A stretch of 64,000 bases of DNA from Streptomyces sp. ADI95-17 (GCF_003846175.1 NZ_ML123048.1:812537-876536); one strand, 5' to 3'. Positions 50,402-58,968 are shown, counted from the stretch's first letter. The notes: generated by a model from the letters alone, not told the origin. Numbers and translations: made by a program.

Positions 50402-50437
50402 GGCCCCCATCCTGCCGCCCACCACTGACAACGGCCC

Positions 50438-52537
50438 TCAGCCGACTGCCCGGACCGTTCCGTCCGGCTCGTCGGTGCCGCCCGCCGCGCCCGGTGACGG
50501 CACCGGGATCTGCGGGCCCGAGCACTCCCGCAGCCAGCGCCGCAGCACGCCGTGCACCTGTTCGGCGCCGACCAGTTCCGTGTCCGGGGGCACCGGCGCG
50601 GACAGCTCGGCCGGCCACAGCAGGAACGGCCTGGACTGCTCGCCGCCCAGGCCGCCGTGCGAGCCGATCTGTTCCTCGAAGGCGTGCACACAGCCCGTGG
50701 CACCGTCGTACATCGAGTTGACCATGATGTCGGCGACGTGCGGAAAGGTGTCGGTCCGGCGCACCGCCGCGGCCGCTCCGGGGCCGAACGGGGCCAGCGG
50801 CCCCTCCCCGTCCACCAGCTCCGACACCGGGATCTCCGCCCCTCCGCGCCCCAGCACCACCGATCCGTGCCGCTCGCTGCGGACCAGCAGAAAGCCGATG
50901 CCGGGGTGGTTGGCGAGGGTGCCGAGCAGGGCGGGGTGGCCGCGGTCGAGCTGTTCGCGCGAGGCGCGGCCCTCGATGTCGGGGAAGGAGATCAGGCCGA
51001 GGTTCCCGGAGGCGAGGACCACCGGGTCGGACGGGGTCGCCAGGGGCTCCTCGGCGCCCTCGCCGACCGGCCGGTGCAGGGCGATGCGTACCGCGTCACG
51101 CGCCTCCGAGCCGCTGCGGGTGCGCTGCGCCCGGCGGGACACCGGCAGCCCGCAGCCGGCCCGGACCAGGTCCTTGAGGGTCAGCCCGTACGCCCCCGCG
51201 AAGGTCTCCCCGGGGCTCTGCCCGTGGTCGGAGAGCAGCACGATCCGGTAGGTGCGCGGGGTGTGTTCGGCGACCTTGACGATCAGGGCGAGCGAGCGGT
51301 CCAGACGGGCGAGCACCTTCTCCGCGTCGCGGCTGTCGGGTCCGGAGTGGTGCGCCACCTCGTCGTAGGCGACCAGGTCGGCGTAGACGGCGGTCCGGCC
51401 GGCGAACATGTCCCCGATGACGGCGGAGACCACCACATCGCGTTCGACGACGGTCGCGAAGGCCCGGATGAAGGGGTACAGCCCGCCGCGCTTGATCCGG
51501 GGCGTGACCTTCCGCATCCGCGCCCGGGTCGACTGGCCGATCTCGCGGCAGACCTCGGCGACGAACGAGAGCGCGGTGCGCACGGCGTTGGCCGGGTCGG
51601 AGAAGTACGCGAAGTATCCGGCCCGGGAGCGGCGGCCCTTGCCGAACCGGGCCGCCATGGACAGGACGAGCGCCAGCTGGTCGGCGCCGCCGCTGAAGAG
51701 GTTGCCCCGGCTGGCGCCGTCCAGGGTGAGCAGTCCGCCGTCGTGGGTGCGCGCGACGGCCCTGCGCTGGAGTTCGAGGGCGCTGGCGGGTCTGCTGGAG
51801 ACCATGACGTCGCCGGTCTCCTTCTCGTACCAGCGGAAGGCGGGGACGTCGTGGTTGCTGCCGTGCAGGATGCCGAGCTGGCTGGCCCCGGTCTGGCTGG
51901 ACCAGTCGGTGCGCCACGGGGTGAGCCGGTGCCCCTCCTTGTCGGCCAGCCACCGCGCGACGGTCGGCATCAGCCCTTCGTCGGCGGCGCGGGCGAGCGC
52001 GTCGTGGCCGACGCCGTCGAGCTGGATGAAGACGGTGCCCGGCTGTCCGCTGCGTCCGCTGTCCGTGCCGGTGCGGCGCCGGCGGCGGACCGCCAGCCGG
52101 GAGAGCCTGCGCCGGTAGGCGTTGTCGTCGCGGACGGCGAGCGCGGTGGAGGTGGCCGAGGCGACGGCGGACATCACCGCCGCGACGACGACGGCCGTCT
52201 GCGGGTCGGCGGCGCCGCGCCCGTCCGGGATGAGCCGCAGGGCGAGCAGCAGCAGCGATCCGTTCAGGAAGAAGACGAGCAGCCCGAGGACCAGCGCGGG
52301 CACGATGAGCAGCGCCCGCACCACGACGGGCCAGACCAGAGCGGAGAGCAGACCGAACGCGCCGGCGCCCCAGGCGGCGGTGAACGCGGTCTTGGTTATG
52401 CTGTCGCCGTCGTCCGACTGGAGCTGGAAGTCCGGCAGAATCCCGGCGAGCGCCAGCATCGTGAGCGTCGAGACCGCCCACACCACGACCACTCGCATCA
52501 GGGCGCTGCCGGCTGCTCGCCATCGCCCGTCACTCAC
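50438..52537 (-). CDS. Membrane protein with phage-holin-like N-terminus and alkaline phosphatase superfamily domain
   Basis: 699 residues from GTG at 52537. The N-terminal 150 residues contain four hydrophobic helices (VVVVWAVSTLTMLALAGILP, AFGLLSALVWPVVVRALLIVPALVLGLLVFFLNGSLLLLALRL) as in the phage-holin-family/DUF membrane type. Residues 170-650 are an alkaline-phosphatase-type fold: VFIQLDGVGHDAL (first Asp), WRTDWSSQTGASQLGILHG (nucleophile region), AYDEVAHHSGP and VLLSDHGQSPGETF with the second metal-site Asp and His. It is probably a membrane-anchored phosphodiesterase or phosphotransferase acting on cell-envelope material. Substrate unknown. It is transcribed toward ligA. Confidence 0.88.
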   Translation of the reverse strand: MSDGRWRAAGSALMRVVVVWAVSTLTMLALAGILPDFQLQSDDGDSITKTAFTAAWGAGAFGLLSALVWPVVVRALLIVPALVLGLLVFFLNGSLLLLALRLIPDGRGAADPQTAVVVAAVMSAVASATSTALAVRDDNAYRRRLSRLAVRRRRRTGTDSGRSGQPGTVFIQLDGVGHDALARAADEGLMPTVARWLADKEGHRLTPWRTDWSSQTGASQLGILHGSNHDVPAFRWYEKETGDVMVSSRPASALELQRRAVARTHDGGLLTLDGASRGNLFSGGADQLALVLSMAARFGKGRRSRAGYFAYFSDPANAVRTALSFVAEVCREIGQSTRARMRKVTPRIKRGGLYPFIRAFATVVERDVVVSAVIGDMFAGRTAVYADLVAYDEVAHHSGPDSRDAEKVLARLDRSLALIVKVAEHTPRTYRIVLLSDHGQSPGETFAGAYGLTLKDLVRAGCGLPVSRRAQRTRSGSEARDAVRIALHRPVGEGAEEPLATPSDPVVLASGNLGLISFPDIEGRASREQLDRGHPALLGTLANHPGIGFLLVRSERHGSVVLGRGGAEIPVSELVDGEGPLAPFGPGAAAAVRRTDTFPHVADIMVNSMYDGATGCVHAFEEQIGSHGGLGGEQSRPFLLWPAELSAPVPPDTELVGAEQVHGVLRRWLRECSGPQIPVPSPGAAGGTDEPDGTVRAVG

Positions 52538-52627
52538 GCCTTTTCCACCTCACGTCCGGCCCCCGCCTTTCCGGGCCTCGGCCCCCAGCTTTTCACAGCG
52601 GGGCCGTGGACCTCCGGGGCCGGACCG

Positions 52628-53041
52628 TCAGCAGCCGTCGTAGCCCGCGGTCGGCATGGAGAGTCTGCGGTGCACGCTCGCCTTGGTACGGGCGTTGTAC
52701 GGCGGCTCGTCCAGCCCGGCGAGCTCCAGGCGCACACCGCGCCGCTCGCACTCGGCGGCGAACTCCGGCACCGAGGTGAGGGCCCGTGCCAGAACGCGGT
52801 CGTTGGCGGCGACGAAGACCTCGACGTCGCCGCTCTCGACGTCGGACCACAGGGCGTGGTGGTCGGGACGCAGTCCGTAGAGCCGCAGCTGCCGGGTGAC
52901 GACGTAGCCCTTGTCCGCGGCCCAGCGGGCGCACATGTCCTGCTGGCTGCGGGTGTCCACGAGGAACGGGTCGCTGTCGAGCTCTTCCAGCGGTGTGAGG
53001 CTGGCGATGGCCGCCACCCTCACGTCCGTCACGTCCCCCAT
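52628..53041 (-). CDS. Resolvase-like small protein of unknown function
   Basis: 137 residues from ATG at 53041. The middle shows a pattern like the N-terminal domain of serine recombinases: DTRSQQDMCARWAADKGYVVTRQLRLYG followed by VESGDVEVFVAANDRVLARALTSVPEFAAECERRGVRLELAGLDE. In true resolvases the catalytic Ser follows an RxS motif near the N-terminus; here that stretch reads RVAAIASLTP, so catalysis is doubtful, and no DNA-binding C-terminal domain exists. It may be a degenerate or repurposed recombinase fold. The gene stands alone between the membrane phosphatase-like gene and the divergent MBL gene. Confidence 0.8.
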   Translation of the reverse strand: MGDVTDVRVAAIASLTPLEELDSDPFLVDTRSQQDMCARWAADKGYVVTRQLRLYGLRPDHHALWSDVESGDVEVFVAANDRVLARALTSVPEFAAECERRGVRLELAGLDEPPYNARTKASVHRRLSMPTAGYDGC

Positions 53042-53219
53042 GGCCGTTCCCCCCGTGCTAGGCGTAACGGCGACCCTACCCTCCGCTCCGCCGCGCAAAA
53101 AGGCGCGTGCCGGGTCGGGAGGAGTGCGGGGCGCGGGCCCGGGACACCTGCGCGCCCCCAGCCCTTAGGCTCGATGCCGGGGACAGGATTCGAGAAGCCC
53201 GGGAACGAGGAGGGATCGC

Positions 53220-54002
53220 GTGCCGGTGGAAGTCACCTGGTGGGGTCATGCCACCTGCACGATCGAGGACTCCGGGGTCCGGGTGCTGACCGATCCGCTC
53301 TTCGTGCGGCGCATGGCGCATCTGCGGCGCCGCCGCGGTGAGCTGCCCGGTCCCGAGGCGACGGTCGCGGATGTCGTGCTCGTCTCGCATCTGCACTCCG
53401 ACCATCTGCATCTGCCGTCCCTGGCCAGGCTCGCCCCCGGCAGCAGGCTGATCGTGCCGGTGGGCGCGGTGCGCTCGGTGCCGGGACTGCGGATGCTGCG
53501 TTCGATGCGCGGGCTGCGGATCACCGAGGTGGCCGCGGGTGACGAGGTCCGGGTCGGCGAGGTGCGGGTGCGGGCGGTTCCGGCGATGCACGACGGCAGG
53601 CGGCTGCCGATGGGCCCGCATCGCTCCCCCGCGCTGGGCTTCGTGGTCGAGGGCGAGGCGCGGACGTACTTCGCCGGGGACACCGGGCTCTTCGACGACA
53701 TGGCCGAGGCCGTCGGCCCGGTGGACGTGGCTCTGCTGCCGGTCGGCGGCTGGGGCCCTTATCTGGGCCACGGTCATCTGGACGCGGGCCGGGCGGCGCA
53801 GGCGCTGACCCGGCTTGCACCGCGGTCGGCCGTGCCGGTGCACTACGGCACGTACTGGCCGATCGGCATGGACGGGGTCAGGCCGCACGAGTTCCACTCG
53901 CCGGGTGACGAGTTCGTCCGCAAGGCGGCGCTGCTGGCGCCGGAGGTGTCCGTGCACCGGCTGTCCCACGGCGAGCATGTGCGGCCGGAGGCCGCCAGGT
54001 GA
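53220..54002 (+). CDS. MBL-fold metallo-hydrolase
   Basis: 260 residues from GTG at 53220 with GGAGG 6 nt upstream. The metallo-beta-lactamase motif is SHLHSDHLHL (His57, His59, Asp61, His62), preceded by TWWGHATCTIEDSGVRVLTDP. FAGDTGLFDDM and LPVGGWGPYLGHGHLDAGRA hold further ligands. This pattern fits the UlaG/RomA-like Zn hydrolases. Substrate unknown. The stop overlaps the DedA gene start by GTGA, so both are translated together. Confidence 0.9.
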   Translation: MPVEVTWWGHATCTIEDSGVRVLTDPLFVRRMAHLRRRRGELPGPEATVADVVLVSHLHSDHLHLPSLARLAPGSRLIVPVGAVRSVPGLRMLRSMRGLRITEVAAGDEVRVGEVRVRAVPAMHDGRRLPMGPHRSPALGFVVEGEARTYFAGDTGLFDDMAEAVGPVDVALLPVGGWGPYLGHGHLDAGRAAQALTRLAPRSAVPVHYGTYWPIGMDGVRPHEFHSPGDEFVRKAALLAPEVSVHRLSHGEHVRPEAAR

Positions 54003-54619
54003 TCCATCAGGTGGTGGGGCAGCTGCCCCCGGAGTCGACGCAGCAGGCGGTCGGCTATCCGTCGCTGTTCCTGCTGGTGGCACTGGGGGCGCTGGTGCCG
54101 GTGGTGCCGACGGGCGCGCTGGTGAGTTCGGCCGCGGTGGTGGCGCTGCATCAGTCGTCGCCGTTCTCGCTGCTGATCGTCTTCGTGGTGGCCTCGGCGG
54201 CGGCGTTCCTCGGTGACGTCTGTCTGTACTGGCTCGGTCAGCGCGGGGTGCGGTCGAGGAACGGCTCGAAGTGGCTGCGGACGATCCGGGACCGGGCGGC
54301 TCCGGAGCGGCTGGCGCAGGCGCAGCGGAAGCTGGACGAGCACGGTGCGACGGTGCTGGTGCTGTCCAGGCTGGTGCCAGCCGGGCGGATTCCGGTGATG
54401 CTGGCGTGCCTGCTGGGCCGGATGCCGCTGCGGCGGTTCGCCCGTGGCGATGTGCCGGCGTGTCTGGCGTGGGCGGCGACGTACCAGCTGATCGGGATCC
54501 TGGGCGGTTCGCTCTTCCCCGAGCCGTGGCAGGGGGTGGTCGCGGCGGTGGGTCTGACGCTGCTGGTCAGCGGGGTGCCCGCGGTGTGGCGCAGGACGCG
54601 GGCGAGGTTCAGCCACTGA
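53999..54619 (+). CDS. DedA/VTT-family membrane protein
   Basis: 206 residues from GTG at 53999 inside the GTGA overlap. About five hydrophobic segments (LFLLVALGALVPVVPTGALVSSAAVVALH, FSLLIVFVVASAAAFLGDVCLYWLGQRGV, VVAAVGLTLLVSGVPAVW). The family signature in the middle is LVLSRLVPAGRIPVMLACLLGRMPLRRFARGDVPACLAWA, with the conserved Arg and Gly of DedA proteins. These proteins flip or move lipids such as undecaprenyl phosphate or phospholipids. It is coupled to the MBL hydrolase. Its end overlaps the convergent MBL gene by 11 nt. Confidence 0.9.
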   Translation: MIHQVVGQLPPESTQQAVGYPSLFLLVALGALVPVVPTGALVSSAAVVALHQSSPFSLLIVFVVASAAAFLGDVCLYWLGQRGVRSRNGSKWLRTIRDRAAPERLAQAQRKLDEHGATVLVLSRLVPAGRIPVMLACLLGRMPLRRFARGDVPACLAWAATYQLIGILGGSLFPEPWQGVVAAVGLTLLVSGVPAVWRRTRARFSH

Positions 54620-55697
54620 TCGTGCGGGGTGCCGGTTCCAGTACCCGCGAGGCGCCGATCGGCAGGTCCCAGAGCCGGTCGCGTGGGTGTCCGGCCCGTT
54701 GCCAGGCGGTACGCAGCCGGGTCAGCGGTTCGAGTACGGGTTCCGCGGAGAGCAGGAAGGTGGCCCAGTGCATCGGCGCCATCGCACGGGCGCCGAGGTC
54801 CTCGTACGCCTGCACGGCCTCCTCGGGATCGGTGTGTACGTCGCCGAGCCACCAGCGCGGTTCGTACGCGCCGATCGGCAGAAGGGTCAGGTCGATCCCG
54901 GGGTACCGGCTGCCGATCTCGCCGAACCAGTGCCCGTAGCCGCTGTCCCCGGCGAAGTGGATCCGCTGCGCCCCGGGGCCGGGGGCGGTGATGATCCAGC
55001 CGCCCCAGAGGGAGTGGCAGGTGTCGGTGAGGGTCCGCTTGGACCAGTGATGGGCCGGTACGAAGTCGAAGCGGACCCCGTCGAGCTCGGCCGATTCCCA
55101 CCAGTCGAGTTCGGTGACACAGGTGAAGCTGCGCCGGCGGCACCAGCGGCCGAGTCCGGCGGGGACGAGGAGCGGGGTGTCCCTGGGCAGTCTGCGCAGG
55201 GTGGGGGCGTCGAGGTGGTCGTAGTGGTTGTGGCTGATGACGACGGCGTCCACGGGCGGCAGGTCCTCCCAGCGGACGCCGACCGGGGTGATCCTGGCCG
55301 GGGTCCCGAGGATGCGGCGGGACCAGACGGGGTCGGCGAGGACGGTCAGTCCGCCGGTGCGGATGATCCAGCTGGCGTGCCCGGCCCAGGTGACGGACGT
55401 GGTGCCGTCGGGGGTGGCCGGCAGGGGTCCGGGGGCGTACGGGAGGCGGTCGATGCCGCGCAGGCCCTCCGCGTTGGGCCGCAGGGAGCGCTCACGGGCC
55501 AGTCGGGACATGCCCATGACACTCGGGAGCGGTGCGGTGAGCCGGTCCGCGAAGCTCCTGGGCCAGGTCCGGACCTCGCCGAGCGGACGCGGTGCGACGA
55601 TCCGGCCGTGCGGGGCGCGGTGCGGCTGCGGCTGCGGCTGCGGCTGCGGCTGCGGCTGTGCGGTCCCGGAGCGGGAGCTCTCGGTCTGTTCCGTCAT
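54609..55697 (-). CDS. MBL-fold metallo-hydrolase (NAPE-PLD-like) with Gln-Pro repeat
   Basis: 362 residues from ATG at 55697 with GGGAG 7 nt upstream. The N-terminal 40 residues contain a (QP)6 run encoded by six TGCGGC repeats. The Zn site is VVISHNHYDHLDAP (His156, His158, Asp160, His161), with HFAGDSGYGHWF, FVPAHHWSKRTLTDT and LLPIGAYEPRWWLGDVHTDPEEAV. This arrangement is like N-acyl-phosphatidylethanolamine phospholipase D and its bacterial relatives, so a phospholipase or phosphoesterase role is possible. It follows the aminotransferase-fold gene by 25 nt on the same strand. Confidence 0.9.
   Translation of the reverse strand: MTEQTESSRSGTAQPQPQPQPQPQPHRAPHGRIVAPRPLGEVRTWPRSFADRLTAPLPSVMGMSRLARERSLRPNAEGLRGIDRLPYAPGPLPATPDGTTSVTWAGHASWIIRTGGLTVLADPVWSRRILGTPARITPVGVRWEDLPPVDAVVISHNHYDHLDAPTLRRLPRDTPLLVPAGLGRWCRRRSFTCVTELDWWESAELDGVRFDFVPAHHWSKRTLTDTCHSLWGGWIITAPGPGAQRIHFAGDSGYGHWFGEIGSRYPGIDLTLLPIGAYEPRWWLGDVHTDPEEAVQAYEDLGARAMAPMHWATFLLSAEPVLEPLTRLRTAWQRAGHPRDRLWDLPIGASRVLEPAPRTISG
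55621..55656. repeat. Hexanucleotide TGCGGC repeat, 6 copies
   Basis: Six uninterrupted copies of TGCGGC within the N-terminal part of the second MBL gene; on the minus strand they read CAG CCG and encode Gln-Pro pairs. Slippage would change the tail length without breaking the frame. Confidence 0.95.
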
Positions 55698-55722
55698 CGG
55701 GATACTCCCGTCTCGCAGTTCC

Positions 55723-56976
55723 TCATCGGAGTTCGTCGAGGGCCGTTGCGAAAATGCTCAGGGCCTCGGCCACATGAGGCAATTCCAGGGGCGCCACAGC
55801 GGTGAGGGACTCCAGTTGCTGCTGCGGGGTCGACCCCAGCAGCGTCCCGGTGCCCAGCCGTACCCGCAGCGCCCCCAGTTCGTCGCCGAACCGGTGCCCG
55901 CCCGGCGTCGGCGCGCCGAGACGTTCCGTCAGGTACTCCTCCAGTTCCAGCGAGTCCGTGACGCCGCGGCCGGCCAGCCGGGACCTGAGCGGGCCGAGAT
56001 CGGCGTAGAGATGCCGGCCCGCCTGCGGGGGCCTGGCCAGCGCGCCCGCCGCCAGGACCGCGCGGTGGGCCGCGGCGGCGATCCGCGCCTGGAGCGCGGC
56101 GGCCCGGCGGGCCCGGTCCGTCACGGCCTCCGGTTCGCGCAGCGCGTGGGCGGCGGCCATGGCGACCGGCCCCGCGACGAGCGCGCCGAGCGCGGTGAGG
56201 ATGTCGAGCGTACGGGCGTGGCGCACCGCCGCCCGTTCGGTGTCCGGGAACCGGGCGACCGCGACCGGCCAGGCGGACGGGGTCAGCGCGCCGGCGAGAT
56301 CACAGACGACCGTGACGTCGTCGGGGCACATCTCGGCGGGGCTGAGCAGGACCGTGTCGTGCGGCCGGTGCAGGGTGTCGCGCCAGGTCTCGTCGCTGAC
56401 GACGTGCAGCCCCTCGGCGATCGCCGCCTCGCAGGCCTCGCGGACCAGCTCCGGCGGGGCGACGGTGGCGGTCGGGTCGTCGACGACGGAGATCAGCAGC
56501 AGCCGGGGCCTGCCGCCCTCGGCACGGACCCTGCGCACGGTCTCCAGCAGCGCGTACGGGTCGGGCACGCCACCGCACTCGGCCGGGGTCGGCACATGGT
56601 AGGCGGGCCTGCCGAGCAGCCGGGCCTGCGGGATCCAGGTGGCGGGGCAGGGGCGCGGCATGAGTACGTCGCCGCCGTGCGCGGCGATCAGCGCGAGCAG
56701 CAGCGGCGAGGCGCCCGGGGCCGCGGCGACGCGCTCCGGGCTGCCGGGCAGCCCGCGCCGCTCCCAGTAGGCGGCCGCGGCGGTGCGCAGGGCCGTGCCG
56801 CCGCCGGTCGGTTCGGGCTCGCCGCGGCCCGCCGCCGCGGCGAGCACCTCGGCCAGTTCGGGCAGCACCGGCAGCCCGGGGTCGGGGGCGGGCGGCCCGT
56901 ACCGGACGGGGCCGCGGTCCTCGCGTACGGAGCGCGCGCCGCCCCGTCCGGGCCGCTCGGTCCGCTGCCGCGCCAT
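55723..56976 (-). CDS. Class I/II aminotransferase-fold protein lacking the PLP lysine
   Basis: 417 residues from ATG at 56976, with GGAGG 5 nt upstream. Fold type I signatures are partly kept: GGGTALRTAAAAYWERRGL, ATWIPQARLLGRPAYHVP, LLLISVVDDPTATVAPPELVREACEAAIAEGLHVVSDETWRDTLHR (the DE that normally contacts the PLP ring). The next strand should read S-L-S-K around the Schiff-base lysine, but here it is VVCDLAGALTPSAWPVAVARF, with no lysine. The NPTG box is changed to DPTA and the usual Tyr to Trp. So it is probably a non-canonical or inactive aminotransferase relative, perhaps with a binding or regulatory role. It lies upstream of the second MBL gene. Confidence 0.85.
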   Translation of the reverse strand: MARQRTERPGRGGARSVREDRGPVRYGPPAPDPGLPVLPELAEVLAAAAGRGEPEPTGGGTALRTAAAAYWERRGLPGSPERVAAAPGASPLLLALIAAHGGDVLMPRPCPATWIPQARLLGRPAYHVPTPAECGGVPDPYALLETVRRVRAEGGRPRLLLISVVDDPTATVAPPELVREACEAAIAEGLHVVSDETWRDTLHRPHDTVLLSPAEMCPDDVTVVCDLAGALTPSAWPVAVARFPDTERAAVRHARTLDILTALGALVAGPVAMAAAHALREPEAVTDRARRAAALQARIAAAAHRAVLAAGALARPPQAGRHLYADLGPLRSRLAGRGVTDSLELEEYLTERLGAPTPGGHRFGDELGALRVRLGTGTLLGSTPQQQLESLTAVAPLELPHVAEALSIFATALDELR

Positions 56977-57097
56977 CCGGGCCTCCTTCGCCGCCGCCCC
57001 GTCACCCTGTCGCGCCGTCGCGCACTCAGGGCCCTTTATACGAGGGTTCGGCCGGCCGCGCCCGCCGGAAGAGCGGCGGAGCACCGATGACGCGGGA

Positions 57098-57949
57098 TCA
57101 GCCGGCGAAGGGCGTACCGGGCAGTCCGCGCCCCGCGCCGGGCAGCACCAGCAGTGAACCGGACAGCGGATGCGGGGCGGTGAGCCCGGTACGGGCGGTG
57201 GAGATGTACAGGTCGTCGAGGTCCCGGCCGCCGAAGGCGCAGGCGGTCGGGCGCCGGACCGGTACCCGGGCGATCCGGTCCAGGGTGCCGTCGGGCGTGT
57301 ACCGGCGCACCGCGGCGCCGTCCCACAGGGCGACCCAGACGGCCCCTTCGGCGTCGACCGTCAGCCCGTCGGGGAAGCCGGCGCCCTCCTCGACGGTGGC
57401 GAACGGGCGCCGGTTGACGGCGTGTTCCCCGTCGAAGTCGAAGACGTCGATCCGGCGCGTGGGTGTGTCGATGAAGTACATCAGCGATCCGTCCGGGCTC
57501 CAGCCGATGCCGTTGCCGCACGCCACGACGGGCAGCACCGCGGTCACCGCGCCGTCGGCCGCGACACGGGTGAGGCTGCCGCCGTCCGGGGCACCGTCGT
57601 AGCGCATGCTGCCCGCCCACAGCGCCCCGTCCGGCGCGACCGCCGCATCGTTGCCGCGCCGGCCCGGCACCGGGTCGTGGACCAGCCAGCGGAAGGCGCC
57701 GTCGGCGTCGTACAGGCCGATGCCGTCGCGGAGATTGACCGCGAGTCCGCCGCCGGCGCGCGGTTTGGCGGCTCCGACGTGCTGTTCGGTCGCCATCACC
57801 GTACGGCGGCCGCTCACCGGGTCGTAGGTGTGCACGCGCGCGGAGACGATGTCGACCCAGATCAGCCGGCCGGTGGCCGCGTCCCACGTCGGCCCCTCGC
57901 CGAGTTCGGCCTGCTCATGTACGGCCACGTCCACGTGCGGTGCGTTCAC
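57098..57949 (-). CDS. SMP-30/gluconolactonase family protein
   Basis: 283 residues from GTG at 57949 with AGAGG 5 nt upstream. A six-bladed propeller lactonase: ELGEGPTWDAATGRLIWVDIVSARVHTYD (metal ligand Glu18), RGNDAAVAPDGALWAGSMRYD, VACGNGIGWSPDGSLMYFIDTPTRRIDVFDFD (Asn146) and GAGFPDGLTVDAEGAVWVALWDG (Asp194). These give the metal site of SMP-30. It hydrolyses sugar-acid lactones or similar. A GAACAC direct repeat lies 25-43 bp upstream. Substrate is not known. Confidence 0.93.
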   Translation of the reverse strand: MNAPHVDVAVHEQAELGEGPTWDAATGRLIWVDIVSARVHTYDPVSGRRTVMATEQHVGAAKPRAGGGLAVNLRDGIGLYDADGAFRWLVHDPVPGRRGNDAAVAPDGALWAGSMRYDGAPDGGSLTRVAADGAVTAVLPVVACGNGIGWSPDGSLMYFIDTPTRRIDVFDFDGEHAVNRRPFATVEEGAGFPDGLTVDAEGAVWVALWDGAAVRRYTPDGTLDRIARVPVRRPTACAFGGRDLDDLYISTARTGLTAPHPLSGSLLVLPGAGRGLPGTPFAG

Positions 57950-57973
57950 TTCTGCCTCTCACGCCGGAATATC

Positions 57974-57991
57974 GAACACACACTAGAACAC
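57974..57991 (-). promoter_or_regulatory. Direct repeat GAACAC upstream of the lactonase gene
   Basis: Two GAACAC hexamers at 57974-57979 and 57986-57991, 12 bp apart and so about one helical turn, placed 25-43 bp before the SMP-30 start. Could be tandem half-sites for a regulator of the lactonase. Confidence 0.35.
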
Positions 57992-58023
57992 GTGGTGCCG
58001 CGTGACATGCGGCGCTCGCCCCG

Positions 58024-58047
58024 TCCCGGCTCCGGTAAAGGCCGGGA
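58024..58047 (-). terminator. Short stem-loop after the frameshifted XRE gene
   Basis: Seven-bp stem TCCCGGC (58024-58030) and GCCGGGA (58041-58047) with a 10-base loop, 18 nt past the stop at 58065. Modest, low confidence. Confidence 0.35.
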
Positions 58048-58064
58048 GCGGCGTGCGCAGCCGG

Positions 58065-58968
58065 TCAGCCCAGCGGTGGCACCGTGTTCCGCACCGGGGC
58101 GACCGGTGCGGTCATGTCGAGCAGGAGCAGGGCATCGTGGTCGGGGCTGCCGGGTTCGGCGGTGTAGACGCCGATGCGTTGGCCGGGGGTGCCTTCCACG
58201 TGCAGGGACTGGGACGTGAGGGTGATCGTGCCGACCTTCGGGTGCTGGAAGGTCTTGGCGGCGGGCTTGCGTCCGGTCACTTCGTAGCGCTCCCAGAGAC
58301 CGGCGAAGTCGGGGCTCTTGAGGAGGAGTTCGCCCACGAGCCGGGTGAGGTCGGGGGCGTCGGGAGCGGTGCCGGCGATGGCGCGCAGACGGGCGACGCA
58401 GGCGGTGATCTGGCGGTCCCAGTCGGTGAACAGTTCGCGGGCGGCCGGGTGCAGGAACAAGTAGCGCGCGAGGTTGCGCTGTTTTACGGGCCAGTCGTCC
58501 AGGCCCGTGTACAGGGCGAGACCGCCGGGGTTCCAGGCGAGCATGTCCATGCTGCGGCTGATCACGTAGGCAGGGTTGGGGCGCAGGGACTCCAGCAGCA
58601 GCTTGAGGTGGGGCCGCACGGTGCGGCTGGGCGCGGGCGGCGGCTCGGGGGCGTAGCGGGCGGCGCGGGCGGCGAGTTCGCGCAGGTGCTGGTGTTCCTG
58701 GTCGTCCATGTGCAGGGCGCGGGCGAGTGCGTCGAGGACGGCGGGGCCGGGCGGGTCTCCTTGCCGCGCTCCATACGGACGTAGTAGTCGATGCTGATGC
58801 CGGCGAGGGTGGCCAGCTCCTCGCGGCGCAGGCCGGGGGTGCGGCGGATTCCCGCGCCAACGGTGAGGCCCACGCGTAAGGGGTGAGCGGCCGCCGACAG
58901 CACGGTCTCTGCCGCTCGCCGAGCAGTTCGGCTTCTCCGGTGGGACCGTCGTTCCTCTCACCACGCAC
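58065..58968 (-). pseudogene. XRE-family (MmyB-like) regulator, frameshifted
   Basis: The gene is split over reading frames. The helix-turn-helix RRTPGLRREELATLAGISIDYYVRMERGKETRP is in one frame (up to about 58757), while the continuation AVLDALARALHMDDQEHQHLRELAARAAR and the whole ligand domain (LKLLLESLRPNPAYVISRSMDMLAWNPGGLALYTGL ... MTAPVAPVRNTVPPLG) is in the next. Insertion of one G in the GGCGGGGCCGGGCGGG tract at about 58739-58756 would join them as ETRPGPAVLDALARAL. A second shift near 58900-58910 may affect the N-terminus, because the probable first helix is in the third frame. Either a real pseudogene or a sequencing/assembly error; the tract is a GC homopolymer-rich site. Confidence 0.8.

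Noticed and set aside
52628..53041. Idea that the resolvase-like gene marks a mobile element.
   Set aside because: No terminal inverted repeats, direct repeats, transposase or integrase nearby and no shift in base composition.
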